64,000 nt of DNA from assembly GCA_965221935.1 (NCBI GenBank), contig CBDCSZ010000001.1, positions 146,470 through 210,469 of the forward strand, written 5' to 3'. The notes beneath the pieces were generated by a model that was not told where the DNA came from, did no database searches, and saw nothing but the letters and a program-made list of their open reading frames with translations. Numbering within the stretch: the first letter of the stretch is position 1; each line of letters opens with the position of its first letter. The position numbers were made by a program, and so were the translations under genes. Shown here in pieces: positions 35,199 to 45,471 of this stretch. The stretch comes from JAPOXR01 sp965221935. Lineage in GTDB: Bacteria > Pseudomonadota > Alphaproteobacteria > Rhodobacterales > Rhodobacteraceae.

Positions 35199-35898
35199 TC
35201 AGCGCGCGCCCTCGGCTCTTCTGATCAGGCTGACCACGATTGGCCCCAAATCGTCAACAATCAGGGCAACACCTTCCGCGTTCGGGTGAAGCCCGTCATC
35301 CTGAAAATACAGCGCCCGCGCCTCCTCTCTCGTTCCCACCCGATCGAGGGCCGAAAAATATCTGCTGTAAAACAGCGTTCTGTGTTTTTCGGACAATTCC
35401 TCATAGGCGGCTTCAAAATCCCGCTTATAGTCTTCACCATAGTTGGACGGCGCTTCCTGGCCGATCAGCAGCACCGGCACCCCGGCTTCCGACGCCCGCT
35501 GCAGAATGCCATCCAGATTGGCCCGGCTGTCCTCTGGAAACAGACCGCGCAACAAATCGTTTCCTCCGAGCGCGACGATCAGCGCATCTGGATTTGAAGC
35601 AAGCGTCCAGTCAATCCGCGCCAGTCCGCCGGCCGTTGTGTCACCTGACACGCCGACGTTGATCGCTTCCGCATTTTCTCCCCGCATCGCAAGCCAGTCA
35701 TTCAGCTGCTGGACAAAACCGTCTTCCGGAGACAGCCCGAATCCGTGCACCAGACTGTCCCCGAAGGCCGCAATGGAGACGGAATCGGCATTTGCGCCCT
35801 GCCCCAAAGCGAGGCAAATCCAAACCAGCGCCGCGCACTTGCGAAGCGAACGCGACACACCATATCTGAGTGAGCACGCCCGATTCCGCCTGTGTTTC

Positions 35899-35900
<2 letters not shown>
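35199..35900 (-). CDS. tesA: Arylesterase/lysophospholipase TesA (SGNH hydrolase)
   Basis: 233 residues if the start is ATG 35900. SGNH blocks: GDSLVHGFG (Ser nucleophile), GVSGDTTAGG (Gly), GGNDLLRG (Asn), DGLHPNAEG (Asp, His). A signal peptide with hydrophobic CAALVWICLALG precedes them. An internal GTG (MSRSLRK...) gives a shorter leader and is also plausible. The gene is divergent from ybbA; the two ATG codons share the same CATG at 35898-35901. The arrangement tesA/ybbA-ybbP is conserved in proteobacteria. Confidence 0.88.
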
Positions 35901-36584
<684 letters not shown>

Positions 36585-36588
<4 letters not shown>

Positions 36589-39122
36589 GGCGCGGCGCCG
36601 CAGCCCTGCGTATTGCTCTTCGCGAGCTGCGCGGCGGAGTGCGCGGATTTCGCGTGCTCCTCGCGTGTCTGGCGCTCGGTGTGGCGTCGGTGGCAGCCGT
36701 CGGCACGGTACGGTCGAATATCGAAACCAGCCTCACAGAAAACGGCGCCACAATTCTCGGCGGCGATGCTGAAATCGAACTCAGCTACCGCTTTGCCGAC
36801 GACGTCGAGCTGCGGTGGATGCGCAGCCGTTCGGAACAGGTTTCTGAAATTGTTGAGTTTCGATCGATGGCCGTCACCAGGTCCGAAGGGGAAATCGGCC
36901 GTGCCCTGACGCAACTGAAGGCGGTCGATGAATCCTATCCCATTTACGGCGAGGTGGAGCTGGAACCGTCGATGCCGCTTGGCCGCGCGCTGGCGACCCG
37001 CGATGGCATCCACGGCGCCGTTATGCACCGCGATCTCATCAGCCGGCTGTCAATTCAGGTGGGCGAAATCTTCACGCTCGGGACGAACACATTTCGCCTG
37101 AATGCCAGGCTGGTTTCGGAGCCGGACGGGTTTGACACCGGGTTTGCCCTCGGTCCGCGCACCATTGTCGGATCGGACGGGCTGGATGGATCGGGGCTGA
37201 TTGGACCGGGAACGCTCTACTCCACAAAATACCGCATGCAGCTCGATCCGAATATCGACCTTGGCCAGCTGCGGGCGCACGCCGAGGCCGAGCTTGCCGA
37301 TTCCGGGCTGCAGTGGACGGACCGGCGAAATGGCAGCCCGTCGGCCCAGGCCTTCGTGCAGCGCGTCGGCGCCTTTCTCGTTCTGGTCGGCCTTGCCGGA
37401 GTCGCCGTCGGCGGGGTCGGGGTATCGGCGGCCGTGCGGGCGTATCTTGAAAGCAAGACGGCAACCATTGCGACCCTGAAAACTCTGGGGGCGGATCGTT
37501 TCACGATTTTCCTGGCCTATTTGATTCAAGTCGGGGTTATGATTGCCCTTGGCATTGCCATTGGCATCGCGGCCGGAGCCCTTCTCCCTTGGGTGTTCGG
37601 CTCGGTGATCGCCGAAAACCTGCCGGTGCCGTCAGGAAGCCGAATCCAATTCGCCCCATTGGCGGAAGCGGCCCTCTATGGCGGCCTCGTCGGACTCGCC
37701 TTCTCGCTGTGGTCGCTTGCCCACACTGGCGAAATCAACGCCGCCGGGCTGTACAGGATTGGCGCAGAACGGTCCGGACGGCTGCCCCCGCCGCTGTTTT
37801 TGGCTGCGGTTGCGGCGATCGTCGCCGCTCTCATCGGCAGCGCCGCCTATCTGTCCGGCTCCCCCCGCATCGCGCTTTGGGCGGCTGGCGGTCTTCTCGG
37901 CTCGCTCATCGTCCTTGGCGCCGCGTCAATCGGCATCAGATCCGCGGCCCGCAGACTGGCGCGTTCCGGCGGTCTCAGGGGGCGGACCACGCTGCGGCTT
38001 GCCATTGGATCGATCGGCGGACCGAACAGCGATGCCTCGCCCGTCATGCTTTCGCTGGGCCTTGGCCTCACCGTGCTTGCGACCATTGGACAGATCGCCG
38101 ACAATTTGAACCGGTCAATCGTCCAGGACATACCGGAGGTCGCGCCGTCATACTTTGTGATCGACGTCCAGAACGCGCAGTTCGATGACTTCGTGGCATT
38201 GGTGGGATCGCAGCCCGGTGTGACCGAACTGGAGACCGCGCCCATGCTTCGGGGAATCATCTCCCGGATCAATGGCGTGCCGGCCATGGAAGCGGCGGGC
38301 GAACACTGGGTTCTGCGGGGCGACCGCGGCGTGTCCTATGCCGCGCTTCCGCCCGATGATACGGTGATCGCAGAAGGCGAATGGTGGGCAGAGGACTATG
38401 CCGGGCAGCCGCTGGTGAGTTTTGCCGAAGAGGAAGCGCGTGAGCTGGGGTTGAAGATCGGCGACATTCTCACGCTGAACATACTCGGCCGCGACATCGA
38501 GGCGGCCGTGTCCAGTTTCCGCGAGGTCGAATTTGAAACAATGGGCATCGGATTCGTCATGATTATGAACCCGGCCGCGCTGCGGAGCGCCCCGCACACC
38601 CATATTGCGACGATTTATGCGGAAGATGACGCCGAACAGAGCCTGTTTCGGGAAATCACATCCGCATTTCCCAATGTCACGACGATTTCCGTGAGCGACG
38701 GCATCGCCCAGTTCTCGCGGATCCTGGCCGGTCTGACCTCAGCCATCGCCTACGGATCCGGCGTCACCCTGACAACGGGGCTGGTTGTCCTTGTCGGGGC
38801 CGCCGCCGCGGGAGAAAAACGGCGCATCTACGAATCCGCGATTCTCAAAACACTTGGGGCATCGCGGCGGCGGGTGCTGTCGGCTCTGGCGGTTCGGTCC
38901 GCGATACTGGGCGCCGCCGCCGGTGCCGTTGCCATCGCCGCCGGCGGCATCGCCGGCTGGGCAGTCCTGCGGTTTGTCATGAACATAGACTTCAGCTTTG
39001 AACCGCTGTCGGCGGCCGCTGTCGTCGCCGGCGGCGCGCTGGCTTCGCTCGGCGCAGGGCTTGTTTTTGCTCTCGGCCCGCTGAATGCCAGCCCGTCACG
39101 GGTTTTGCGCGCCCCCGATTGA
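36585..39122 (+). CDS. ybbP: FtsX/MacB-type ABC permease YbbP
   Basis: 845-residue permease with two FtsX-type cores. The N-terminal membrane helix (FRVLLACLALGVASVAAVG) is followed by a large periplasmic domain to about residue 245. Then come membrane segments near 250-410 (LVLVGLAGVAVGGVGVSAAV, MIALGIAIGIAAGALLPWV and others), a second periplasmic domain, and terminal helices. GTG 36585 overlaps the ybbA stop (GTGA). Length matches YbbP (about 800-850). Its 3' end overlaps convergent allA by 27 bases. Function inferred from family only. Confidence 0.88.
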
Positions 39123-39629
39123 TCCCGTAAGGTGGAAAACCCGCCAAGGCGCCGCAAATCTGTGAATTTCGATATTGCCGGCATCGCCGATCCAGTCAAC
39201 GACAGCAAACAGCCCGTTGCCGCCCAGGGGAGTCAGCACCCCGTGCCAGACACCGCGCCGGAGATTCACGCCTTGAAGGGGAGCGGTTTCAAATGCCTGC
39301 GGCATCCCGGGAACACCGTCCAGGTCCGGGGCGACAATGACAAGAAACGGGTCCGCGCCCATCGGAACAAACGCCTGCGAACCGAGCGGGTGCCGCTCCA
39401 GCAGTTGAAACTCGTAAGGCAGGGACCGGATCTGCGACGTGAACAGGCTGATGCCGACCCGCCCCGCCGGATCGAAATCCAGCGAAGCTAGATCGGTGTG
39501 CCGTTCGCACAACCCGTCATTGATCGGCTCCGGCTCATTGCCGGTCTGCAGCACATCGCCAAACCCGGCGAACGCCTCGGCGGTCAACGGTTGGATTTCG
39601 ATTGTCCGACCAGCGCCGCCCGATGTCAT
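39096..39629 (-). CDS. allA: Ureidoglycolate lyase
   Basis: 177 residues from ATG 39629, chosen because the upstream gene ends in ATGA overlap and the longer frame to 39758 has no family similarity. Cleaves ureidoglycolate to glyoxylate and urea, last step of the purine/allantoin pathway. Family segments EIQPLTAEAFAGFGDVLQ, LERHPLGSQAFVPMG, and LRRGVWHGVLTPLGG near residue 130. It lies after the ureidoglycine aminohydrolase and allantoinase genes on the same strand, giving a compact ureide cluster. Its 3' end overlaps ybbP. Confidence 0.9.
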   Translation of the reverse strand: MTSGGAGRTIEIQPLTAEAFAGFGDVLQTGNEPEPINDGLCERHTDLASLDFDPAGRVGISLFTSQIRSLPYEFQLLERHPLGSQAFVPMGADPFLVIVAPDLDGVPGMPQAFETAPLQGVNLRRGVWHGVLTPLGGNGLFAVVDWIGDAGNIEIHRFAAPWRVFHLTGSIGGAQNP

Positions 39630-40483
39630 GACGGCTGTTCCGGCGCATGGCCGCGGGACCAAAGCCGGGCATGCCGGTTCACATCCTTGTACAGCAGATA
39701 CCGGAAACGGTCCGGGCCGCCGGCGTAACAGGCCTGCGGGCAGAAGGCCCGCAGCCACATAAAGTCTCCCGCTTCGACCTCGACCCAGTCCTGGTTCAAC
39801 CGATAGGCGGCTTTCCCCTCAAGGACGTAGAGCGAGTGCTCCATCACATGGGTTTCCAAAAACGGAAGGACGGCGCCGGGCGCGAATTCCACGATATTCA
39901 CCTGCATGTCGTGACGCATATCGTCGCTGTCCACAAACACCGTCGTTGACCATTTGCCGTCGGTGTCCGGCATTGGAATTGGCGCCGTCTCCGATTCGCT
40001 GGTCACCAGCGAATGCGGCGGCTCCAGCCCCGCGACCGGCTCGAATCGTTTGCGGATCCAATGAAACACGCTCGGCTCCTGCCCGAACGCCCTGAAGGTC
40101 CACCGGCATCCGGGCGCGATATAGACGAAGCTCCCGGCTGTCAGTTTTGACGGCTGCCCGTCCAACTCGACCACAGATTTGCCGTGGGTGACAAACAGCA
40201 CGCACTCAGCCCCCGGATCGGGTTCCGGATCGCTGCTCCCGCCGCCCGGTTCGACCTCGAACACGTAGTGCGAAAACGTCTCGGCAAATCCGGTCAAGGG
40301 CCGCGCCAGTATCCACAGCCGCGCATCCTCCCAGCGGGGAAGCCGGCTTGCGACAATATCCCGCATCACACCGTGCGGAATGACCGCATAAAAATCGGTG
40401 CAGACAGACCTCCCGGTCAAGAGTTCCGACTGCGCGGGATGGCCGCCTGGCGGTCGGGCGTAACTGCGTTCAGCCACTTCCAA
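39626..40483 (-). CDS. allE: (S)-ureidoglycine aminohydrolase (bicupin)
   Basis: 285 residues, two cupin domains, matching (S)-ureidoglycine aminohydrolase, which releases ammonia from ureidoglycine to give ureidoglycolate. Features: FYAVIPHGVMRDIVASRLP near residue 30, GSFVYIAPGCRWTFRAFG near 117, and the metal-binding second cupin FLETHVMEHSLYVLEGKAAY near 208, with AGDFMWLRAFCPQACYAGGP. The stop overlaps allA's start, and the gene follows the allantoinase fusion by 3 bases, so all three are one transcript. Confidence 0.9.
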   Translation of the reverse strand: MEVAERSYARPPGGHPAQSELLTGRSVCTDFYAVIPHGVMRDIVASRLPRWEDARLWILARPLTGFAETFSHYVFEVEPGGGSSDPEPDPGAECVLFVTHGKSVVELDGQPSKLTAGSFVYIAPGCRWTFRAFGQEPSVFHWIRKRFEPVAGLEPPHSLVTSESETAPIPMPDTDGKWSTTVFVDSDDMRHDMQVNIVEFAPGAVLPFLETHVMEHSLYVLEGKAAYRLNQDWVEVEAGDFMWLRAFCPQACYAGGPDRFRYLLYKDVNRHARLWSRGHAPEQPS

Positions 40484-40486
40484 TTC

Positions 40487-41905
40487 CTATTCAAAATCCG
40501 CTGCCAGCCGATGCCACGCGATTCGCTCGATCTGCCGGCGCGCCTCTTCAATCTCCGCGCTGCGCGTGCTTCCAGCGCGTCTTCTGAATTCCCCAACAAT
40601 GGATTTCCGGGTGTGATCCCGGACGGCAATGATGAACGGAATTCCAAATCTCTCCCGGTACAGGATGTTCAATTGTTCAAACTCAGAACGCTCGTCATCT
40701 GTCAAGGCATCCAGTCCGGCTGACGCCTGCTCGCTCGCCGATTCGGGGCTCAGCTGTCTGGCCTGCGCGAGTCTGCCGGCAAGATCCGGATGCGCCATGA
40801 TCACGCTCAGCCGCTCATCCTCCGAGGCCGACCGAAACGCCCGGCAGAGCAGGCTGTGCACGCCTTCGCGGCAGTCGTGCGCCGGTCCGATCTCAAAACC
40901 AAACCCCCTCTCGGCAATCCACTCTGAATGTTCAAACACACTGCCAAACCTGCGGACAAATTCACCGCGGGTCATTTCCGAGGGCACGGCCGTCTTCTGA
41001 CTTGGAGGATGCTCCGCTGCCCAGTGCCGGGCAATGTCGATTCTCCTAGCAAACCAAACCCTGTCTTTCGAGCGCGCATAGTCAAGAAAACGCCGCAGGG
41101 AATGGGCGCGGCCCGGCCGTCCGGCAAGGCGGCAGTGCAGGCCGACCGACATCATTTTTGGCGCGCCCTGCATCCCCTCATAGTGCAGCAGGTCAAGAGA
41201 ATCCTTCAAATATGTGAAAAACTGATCCCCGCTGTTGAAGCCCTGTGCGGTCGCAAACCGCATATCGTTCGCATCGAGCGTGTACGGCACAATGAGCTGA
41301 TCGCGCCCATCGACGCGCATCCAGTACGGCAGGTCGTCAGCGTACGAGTCGGCGATGTATGCGAAGCCGCCTTCGGCCGCGGCAAGCCGCACGGTGTTGG
41401 CCGAGGCGCGCCCGGTGTACCAGCCCAGCGGCCGTTCACCTGTGACTTCGGTGTGCAGGCGGATTGCCTCGGCCATGTGCTGTCGCTCTTCAGCTTCGCT
41501 GAAGTCCTTGTATTCAATCCATTTTAACCCGTGATTGGCAATCTCCCACCCGGATTCCGACATGGCAGCGACCTGCAGCGGGGAGCGCGCCAGAGCCGTG
41601 GCGACCGCGAAAACCGTGACCGGCACCTCCGCCTCGTCGAAAATGCGGCGCAGACGCCAAAATCCGGCTCTTGCGCCATATTCGTAGATCGACTCCATAT
41701 TCCAGTGACGCTGGCCGGGCCACGCCGCCGCGCCGACGACTTCCGAAAGAAACGCTTCCGAGGCCGCGTCGCCGTGAAGCAGGCAGTTTTCGCCTCCCTC
41801 TTCGTAATTCACTACGAATTGAATGGCGACGCAGGCTCCGTGCGGCCATTTCGCGACAACCGGTTTCTCCCCGTAGCCACGCATATCCCGCGGATACCTG
41901 TTCAT
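40487..41905 (-). CDS. Allantoinase PuuE fused to OHCU decarboxylase UraD
   Basis: 472 residues from ATG 41905. Residues 1 to about 305 are a polysaccharide-deacetylase-fold allantoinase (PuuE): MRGYGEKPVVAKWPHGACVAIQF-like start, NYEEGGENCLLHGD, and the EIANHGLKWIEY metal-site His. Residues about 310-472 are a UraD domain, 2-oxo-4-hydroxy-4-carboxy-5-ureidoimidazoline decarboxylase, with the catalytic His in FEHSEWIAE near 340 and the tail ERFGIPFIIAVRDHTR. The fused protein covers two consecutive steps from hydroxyisourate products to allantoate. Uricase and HIU hydrolase genes are not in the window. Confidence 0.9.
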   Translation of the reverse strand: MNRYPRDMRGYGEKPVVAKWPHGACVAIQFVVNYEEGGENCLLHGDAASEAFLSEVVGAAAWPGQRHWNMESIYEYGARAGFWRLRRIFDEAEVPVTVFAVATALARSPLQVAAMSESGWEIANHGLKWIEYKDFSEAEERQHMAEAIRLHTEVTGERPLGWYTGRASANTVRLAAAEGGFAYIADSYADDLPYWMRVDGRDQLIVPYTLDANDMRFATAQGFNSGDQFFTYLKDSLDLLHYEGMQGAPKMMSVGLHCRLAGRPGRAHSLRRFLDYARSKDRVWFARRIDIARHWAAEHPPSQKTAVPSEMTRGEFVRRFGSVFEHSEWIAERGFGFEIGPAHDCREGVHSLLCRAFRSASEDERLSVIMAHPDLAGRLAQARQLSPESASEQASAGLDALTDDERSEFEQLNILYRERFGIPFIIAVRDHTRKSIVGEFRRRAGSTRSAEIEEARRQIERIAWHRLAADFE

Positions 41906-42312
41906 GATGCCGCTCCCTGACCCCGGCCGGTGTTCGGAATGTATCCGTATTCGCAGGCCATCGGCAAACGCTATCATCCCGAATCAACGCATCGCGCGGC
42001 CATTTGCCCTTGCCGCCGGCCGCACTCCAGCTTCACACCGGCGGTCGCATGACCGCGCGGCGGACGTCACTTTCGCCAGGAGATTTCAATGTCCGGCGGC
42101 CGATTCCGCCGATGACGGCAACATGAGCGGTTCCAAATTAAGAGAATTGCCCGTTTTGAATCCGGGACCTCGCCAGAACTTGCGCAGACATTTCCTGCAA
42201 GCGTATGATTGCTGCCAATTGAAGGTGACCGCCCCGTGTTTGGTCTACGATTCTACCCGCCAGGTGTCGCCGACCGGCGGAGACTTTTCGGCACACTGTT
42301 TTGGATACCGCG
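41906..42312. other. Intergenic region upstream of glnD, nothing recognised
   Basis: 407 bases between divergent puuE-uraD and glnD. It must contain at least the glnD promoter and probably that of the ureide cluster. I see no coding potential with family resemblance, no RNA gene and no clear inverted repeat. Confidence 0.4.
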
Positions 42313-45165
42313 ATGACCAAGATTCAGAGTTCAGGCACAGCCACGACCAACTTCCGCGCCAAACCACTCGATAATCTGCTGCTTCCGGCCGATGAGATCT
42401 TTGATGAGAATTCTATGGAAGACTTCATCGCGGAGGCAGCCGCTCAATCGGACGATCCGGCTGCCATCCGGTCTGCCGCGCTGGCGGAGCTTCGGGCGCG
42501 CCGCGACGCGGCCATGGAAAAGATCCAAACGGTGTCGCTGGCACAGTATCCCAAGAATCCGTTTGCGGCGCTGAGAGCGGTCCGTTCCTATTCCCATTTA
42601 ACGGACGGGCTGGTTCGCGCCGCGCTGAATCTGGCATCCGGCCCGCTCAACACCTCACCGCATCCGCCGATTCGTTTCTCGGTCGCTGCCGTCGGCGGCT
42701 ATGGAAGAGCGGAAATGGCTGAGTTTTCTGATGTCGACCTGCTGTTTCTGGTCAAAAGAAAAATCGGGCCGTGGGTCGAATCGGTCATTGAAACCGCCCT
42801 TTACCTGCTCTGGGACCTCAAACTTAATGTTGGCCACTCGTGCCGAAACGCCAAGGACTGTGTCTGGCTGGGGCGGGAGGATTTCACCATCAGGACGGCG
42901 CTGCTCGAGCGGCGGCAGATTTACGGCGACGCCGGGCTGGCCGCTGACCTCGACAAAAAGCTCTGGAACGATCTTTTCAAAGGAACCGGCCGCGAATTCG
43001 TCGAGGCAAAACTTGCCGAGCGTGAAGCGAGAAATGAGAGGCAAAACGGCAACCGTTACCTGCTCGAACCCAATGTCAAGGAAGGCAAAGGCGGACTGCG
43101 CGATCTGCAGACCCTGTTTTGGATCGTCAAATATCTCTACCGGGTTGAGAACCCGCGCGAATTGATCGACCTCGACGTCTATTCAATTGAGGAATTCGAG
43201 AAATTCATCAGCGCCGAAGCGTTTCTCTGGTCGGTGCGGTGCGTGCTGCACATCAATGCCCGAAAGGCGCAGGACAAGCTGCATTTCGAGGCCCAGCCGG
43301 AGGTTGCGGAAGCGCTTGGCTTCAAACCTTCCAAGTCCCGCACGGCCGCCGAGCATTTCATGCAGGAGTATTTTCGGCACGCGACCGATGTGGGAGAGCT
43401 GACGCGGATATTCCTGACCGCGCTAGAAGCCCGGCACGTCAAACGGGAGCCGAGGGTCTTGGGTCTGCTGCGCAGCACCGGGCTGCAGCTCGGCACACGG
43501 GTCCGTGACGGCTACACGACCAAACACGGCCGTCTGGCGATCGCAAACGAGGACAGGTTTCTCGCCGACCCGACCAATATCATGCGGCTGTTCGACGAGG
43601 CGCTGCGCACCGGACTGCTTCTGCACCCGGATGCGATGCGGCTTTTGGCGTCAAACCATCACCTCATTGACGACAAGTTTCGCCGCAACCCAGAAGTCAA
43701 CGAGCTGTTCTTTCGGGTTCTGTTGGATCACGGCAGCCCGGAACGCGCCCTCAGGCGAATGAACGAACTTGGCATCCTAGGGCGTTTTATCCCTGAATTC
43801 CAGTCGATTGTGGCCATGATCCAGCCGGGCGGCTACCATCATTACACCGTCGACGAGCATACCATTCAATGCATTCTGACCTTGTCGGAGATCGAGCGCG
43901 GCGTGTACCGCGAGGAATTGCCGGTCGCTTCGGGCATCCTTGAGAAGGGGGTTGACCGCAAAGTCCTGTATCTTGCCCTGCTCTTGCACGATGTCGGCAA
44001 GGGATCGGGCCAGGATCACTCAGCCCGCGGCGCGGAAATTGTGCGCGATGTCGCGCCCCGCCTCGGATTGAGCGAAGGTGAAACCGAGACTGTTGAGTGG
44101 CTGGTGCAGAATCATCTGCTGATGTCGGACACGTGCCAGAAGCGCGATATTTCGGATCCGCGGACGGTGTGGAATTTTGCGCTGAAGGTGGCGAGCCGGT
44201 CGCGTCTGAGGCTTTTGACGGTGCTTACGGTCTGCGATATCCGCGGAGTCGGTCCGGATGTCTGGACAAACTGGAAGGCGCAGCTGGTGCGCGACCTCCA
44301 CCGGCTGACCCACATCGCCCTGACCGAAGGCCGCGGAGCGGCTGAGCTGACTGGCGCGGAAGAAGCCCGGCAAAGATTCCGCGAGGCTTCCGCCGGCTTG
44401 AGCCGGGATGCAGCGGAATCGGAAATCGCGCGGCATTCGGATCCCTATTGGCAGGGGCTGAGCACAGAAACCCAGCTGATTTTCGCCCGCTTGCTCGAAA
44501 ATATCTCCGACGATGAAATCCGCATGGACACGAAGCTTGAGCTGGAACGGGACGCGACCCGGATCTGCATTGCCATGGCGGATCATCCCGGATGTTTCGC
44601 GCGGACTGCCGGCGCTTTGGCGCTGGCGGCGGCCAATGTGGTCGATGCCAAATCCTACACAACATCGGACGGTTATGCGACCGCGGTGTTCTGGGTTCAG
44701 GATTTCAAAGGCAGACCGTACGGAAAGTCACGCTTCCAGCGGCTGATGCAGACGATAGAGCGCACGATGAAGGGCGAGCTGAACACGGCAAAGGCTCTGG
44801 AGGACCGCGAACGCCAGTTGAGCTCGTCGGTCGCGGTCAAACGGGTTCGGAGCTTTGTTGTTCCGACTGAGATCACATTCGATAACGAAGGTTCCGACAT
44901 TTACACGATTGTCGAAGTCGACACGCGCGATCGGCCGGGACTGATTTTTGACATCGCATACACACTGTTCCGTGCAAATGTCTCGATCGGCGGCGCCGTC
45001 ATAGCCACATACGGCGTCCAGGCTGTCGATGTGTTCTATGTGAAGGACATGGCTGGCCACAAACTGTTTTCGGAAGCGCGGCAGAATTCGCTGCGGGAAA
45101 AACTTCTGGAGCGGAGCGGCAGCGGCGGCGGCGGGCCCGAAGTTCAGGCGCAGCCGCAAGGCTGA
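42313..45165 (+). CDS. glnD: PII uridylyltransferase/uridylyl-removing enzyme GlnD
   Basis: 950 residues from ATG 42313. Sensor of glutamine that uridylylates or deuridylylates PII. Domains: N-terminal nucleotidyltransferase with VGGYGRAEMAEFSDVDLLFL near residue 128, central HD hydrolase domain with LLLHDVGKGSGQDHS near 558, and two C-terminal ACT domains near 750 (MADHPGCFARTAG) and 865 (TRDRPGLIFDIAYTLFRAN). All domains of the four-domain protein are intact. ATG 42313 is preferred over TTG 42301. It stands alone, fits a nitrogen-regulated alphaproteobacterium. Confidence 0.95.
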   Translation: MTKIQSSGTATTNFRAKPLDNLLLPADEIFDENSMEDFIAEAAAQSDDPAAIRSAALAELRARRDAAMEKIQTVSLAQYPKNPFAALRAVRSYSHLTDGLVRAALNLASGPLNTSPHPPIRFSVAAVGGYGRAEMAEFSDVDLLFLVKRKIGPWVESVIETALYLLWDLKLNVGHSCRNAKDCVWLGREDFTIRTALLERRQIYGDAGLAADLDKKLWNDLFKGTGREFVEAKLAEREARNERQNGNRYLLEPNVKEGKGGLRDLQTLFWIVKYLYRVENPRELIDLDVYSIEEFEKFISAEAFLWSVRCVLHINARKAQDKLHFEAQPEVAEALGFKPSKSRTAAEHFMQEYFRHATDVGELTRIFLTALEARHVKREPRVLGLLRSTGLQLGTRVRDGYTTKHGRLAIANEDRFLADPTNIMRLFDEALRTGLLLHPDAMRLLASNHHLIDDKFRRNPEVNELFFRVLLDHGSPERALRRMNELGILGRFIPEFQSIVAMIQPGGYHHYTVDEHTIQCILTLSEIERGVYREELPVASGILEKGVDRKVLYLALLLHDVGKGSGQDHSARGAEIVRDVAPRLGLSEGETETVEWLVQNHLLMSDTCQKRDISDPRTVWNFALKVASRSRLRLLTVLTVCDIRGVGPDVWTNWKAQLVRDLHRLTHIALTEGRGAAELTGAEEARQRFREASAGLSRDAAESEIARHSDPYWQGLSTETQLIFARLLENISDDEIRMDTKLELERDATRICIAMADHPGCFARTAGALALAAANVVDAKSYTTSDGYATAVFWVQDFKGRPYGKSRFQRLMQTIERTMKGELNTAKALEDRERQLSSSVAVKRVRSFVVPTEITFDNEGSDIYTIVEVDTRDRPGLIFDIAYTLFRANVSIGGAVIATYGVQAVDVFYVKDMAGHKLFSEARQNSLREKLLERSGSGGGGPEVQAQPQG

Positions 45166-45471
45166 TCTCAGATTCTGCGGCGGCAAGCGGGGTCTCTCTC
45201 ACCCGGTCCAGGGCAAGGATCAATTCCGCGCCGCGCTCACCGTTCCGGCGATTCCCGTTTCGGCATATCGTTTCCATCGCCGCATTGAATCTTGGAGCCG
45301 AAGCGGCTAACCCATCTTTAACATTTCTGCGTTGGATTTGAGGTCGATTTGACGGTGTTCGATTCGCAACTCATTGATTTATTGTGATTCGATGTTTCAT
45401 GAATCGTTTGTAGTGCCATGTTTTTTGAGTAGTGCCTTGCGGCGGGGGATTCCTTTTGCTATAGCTGCCGC

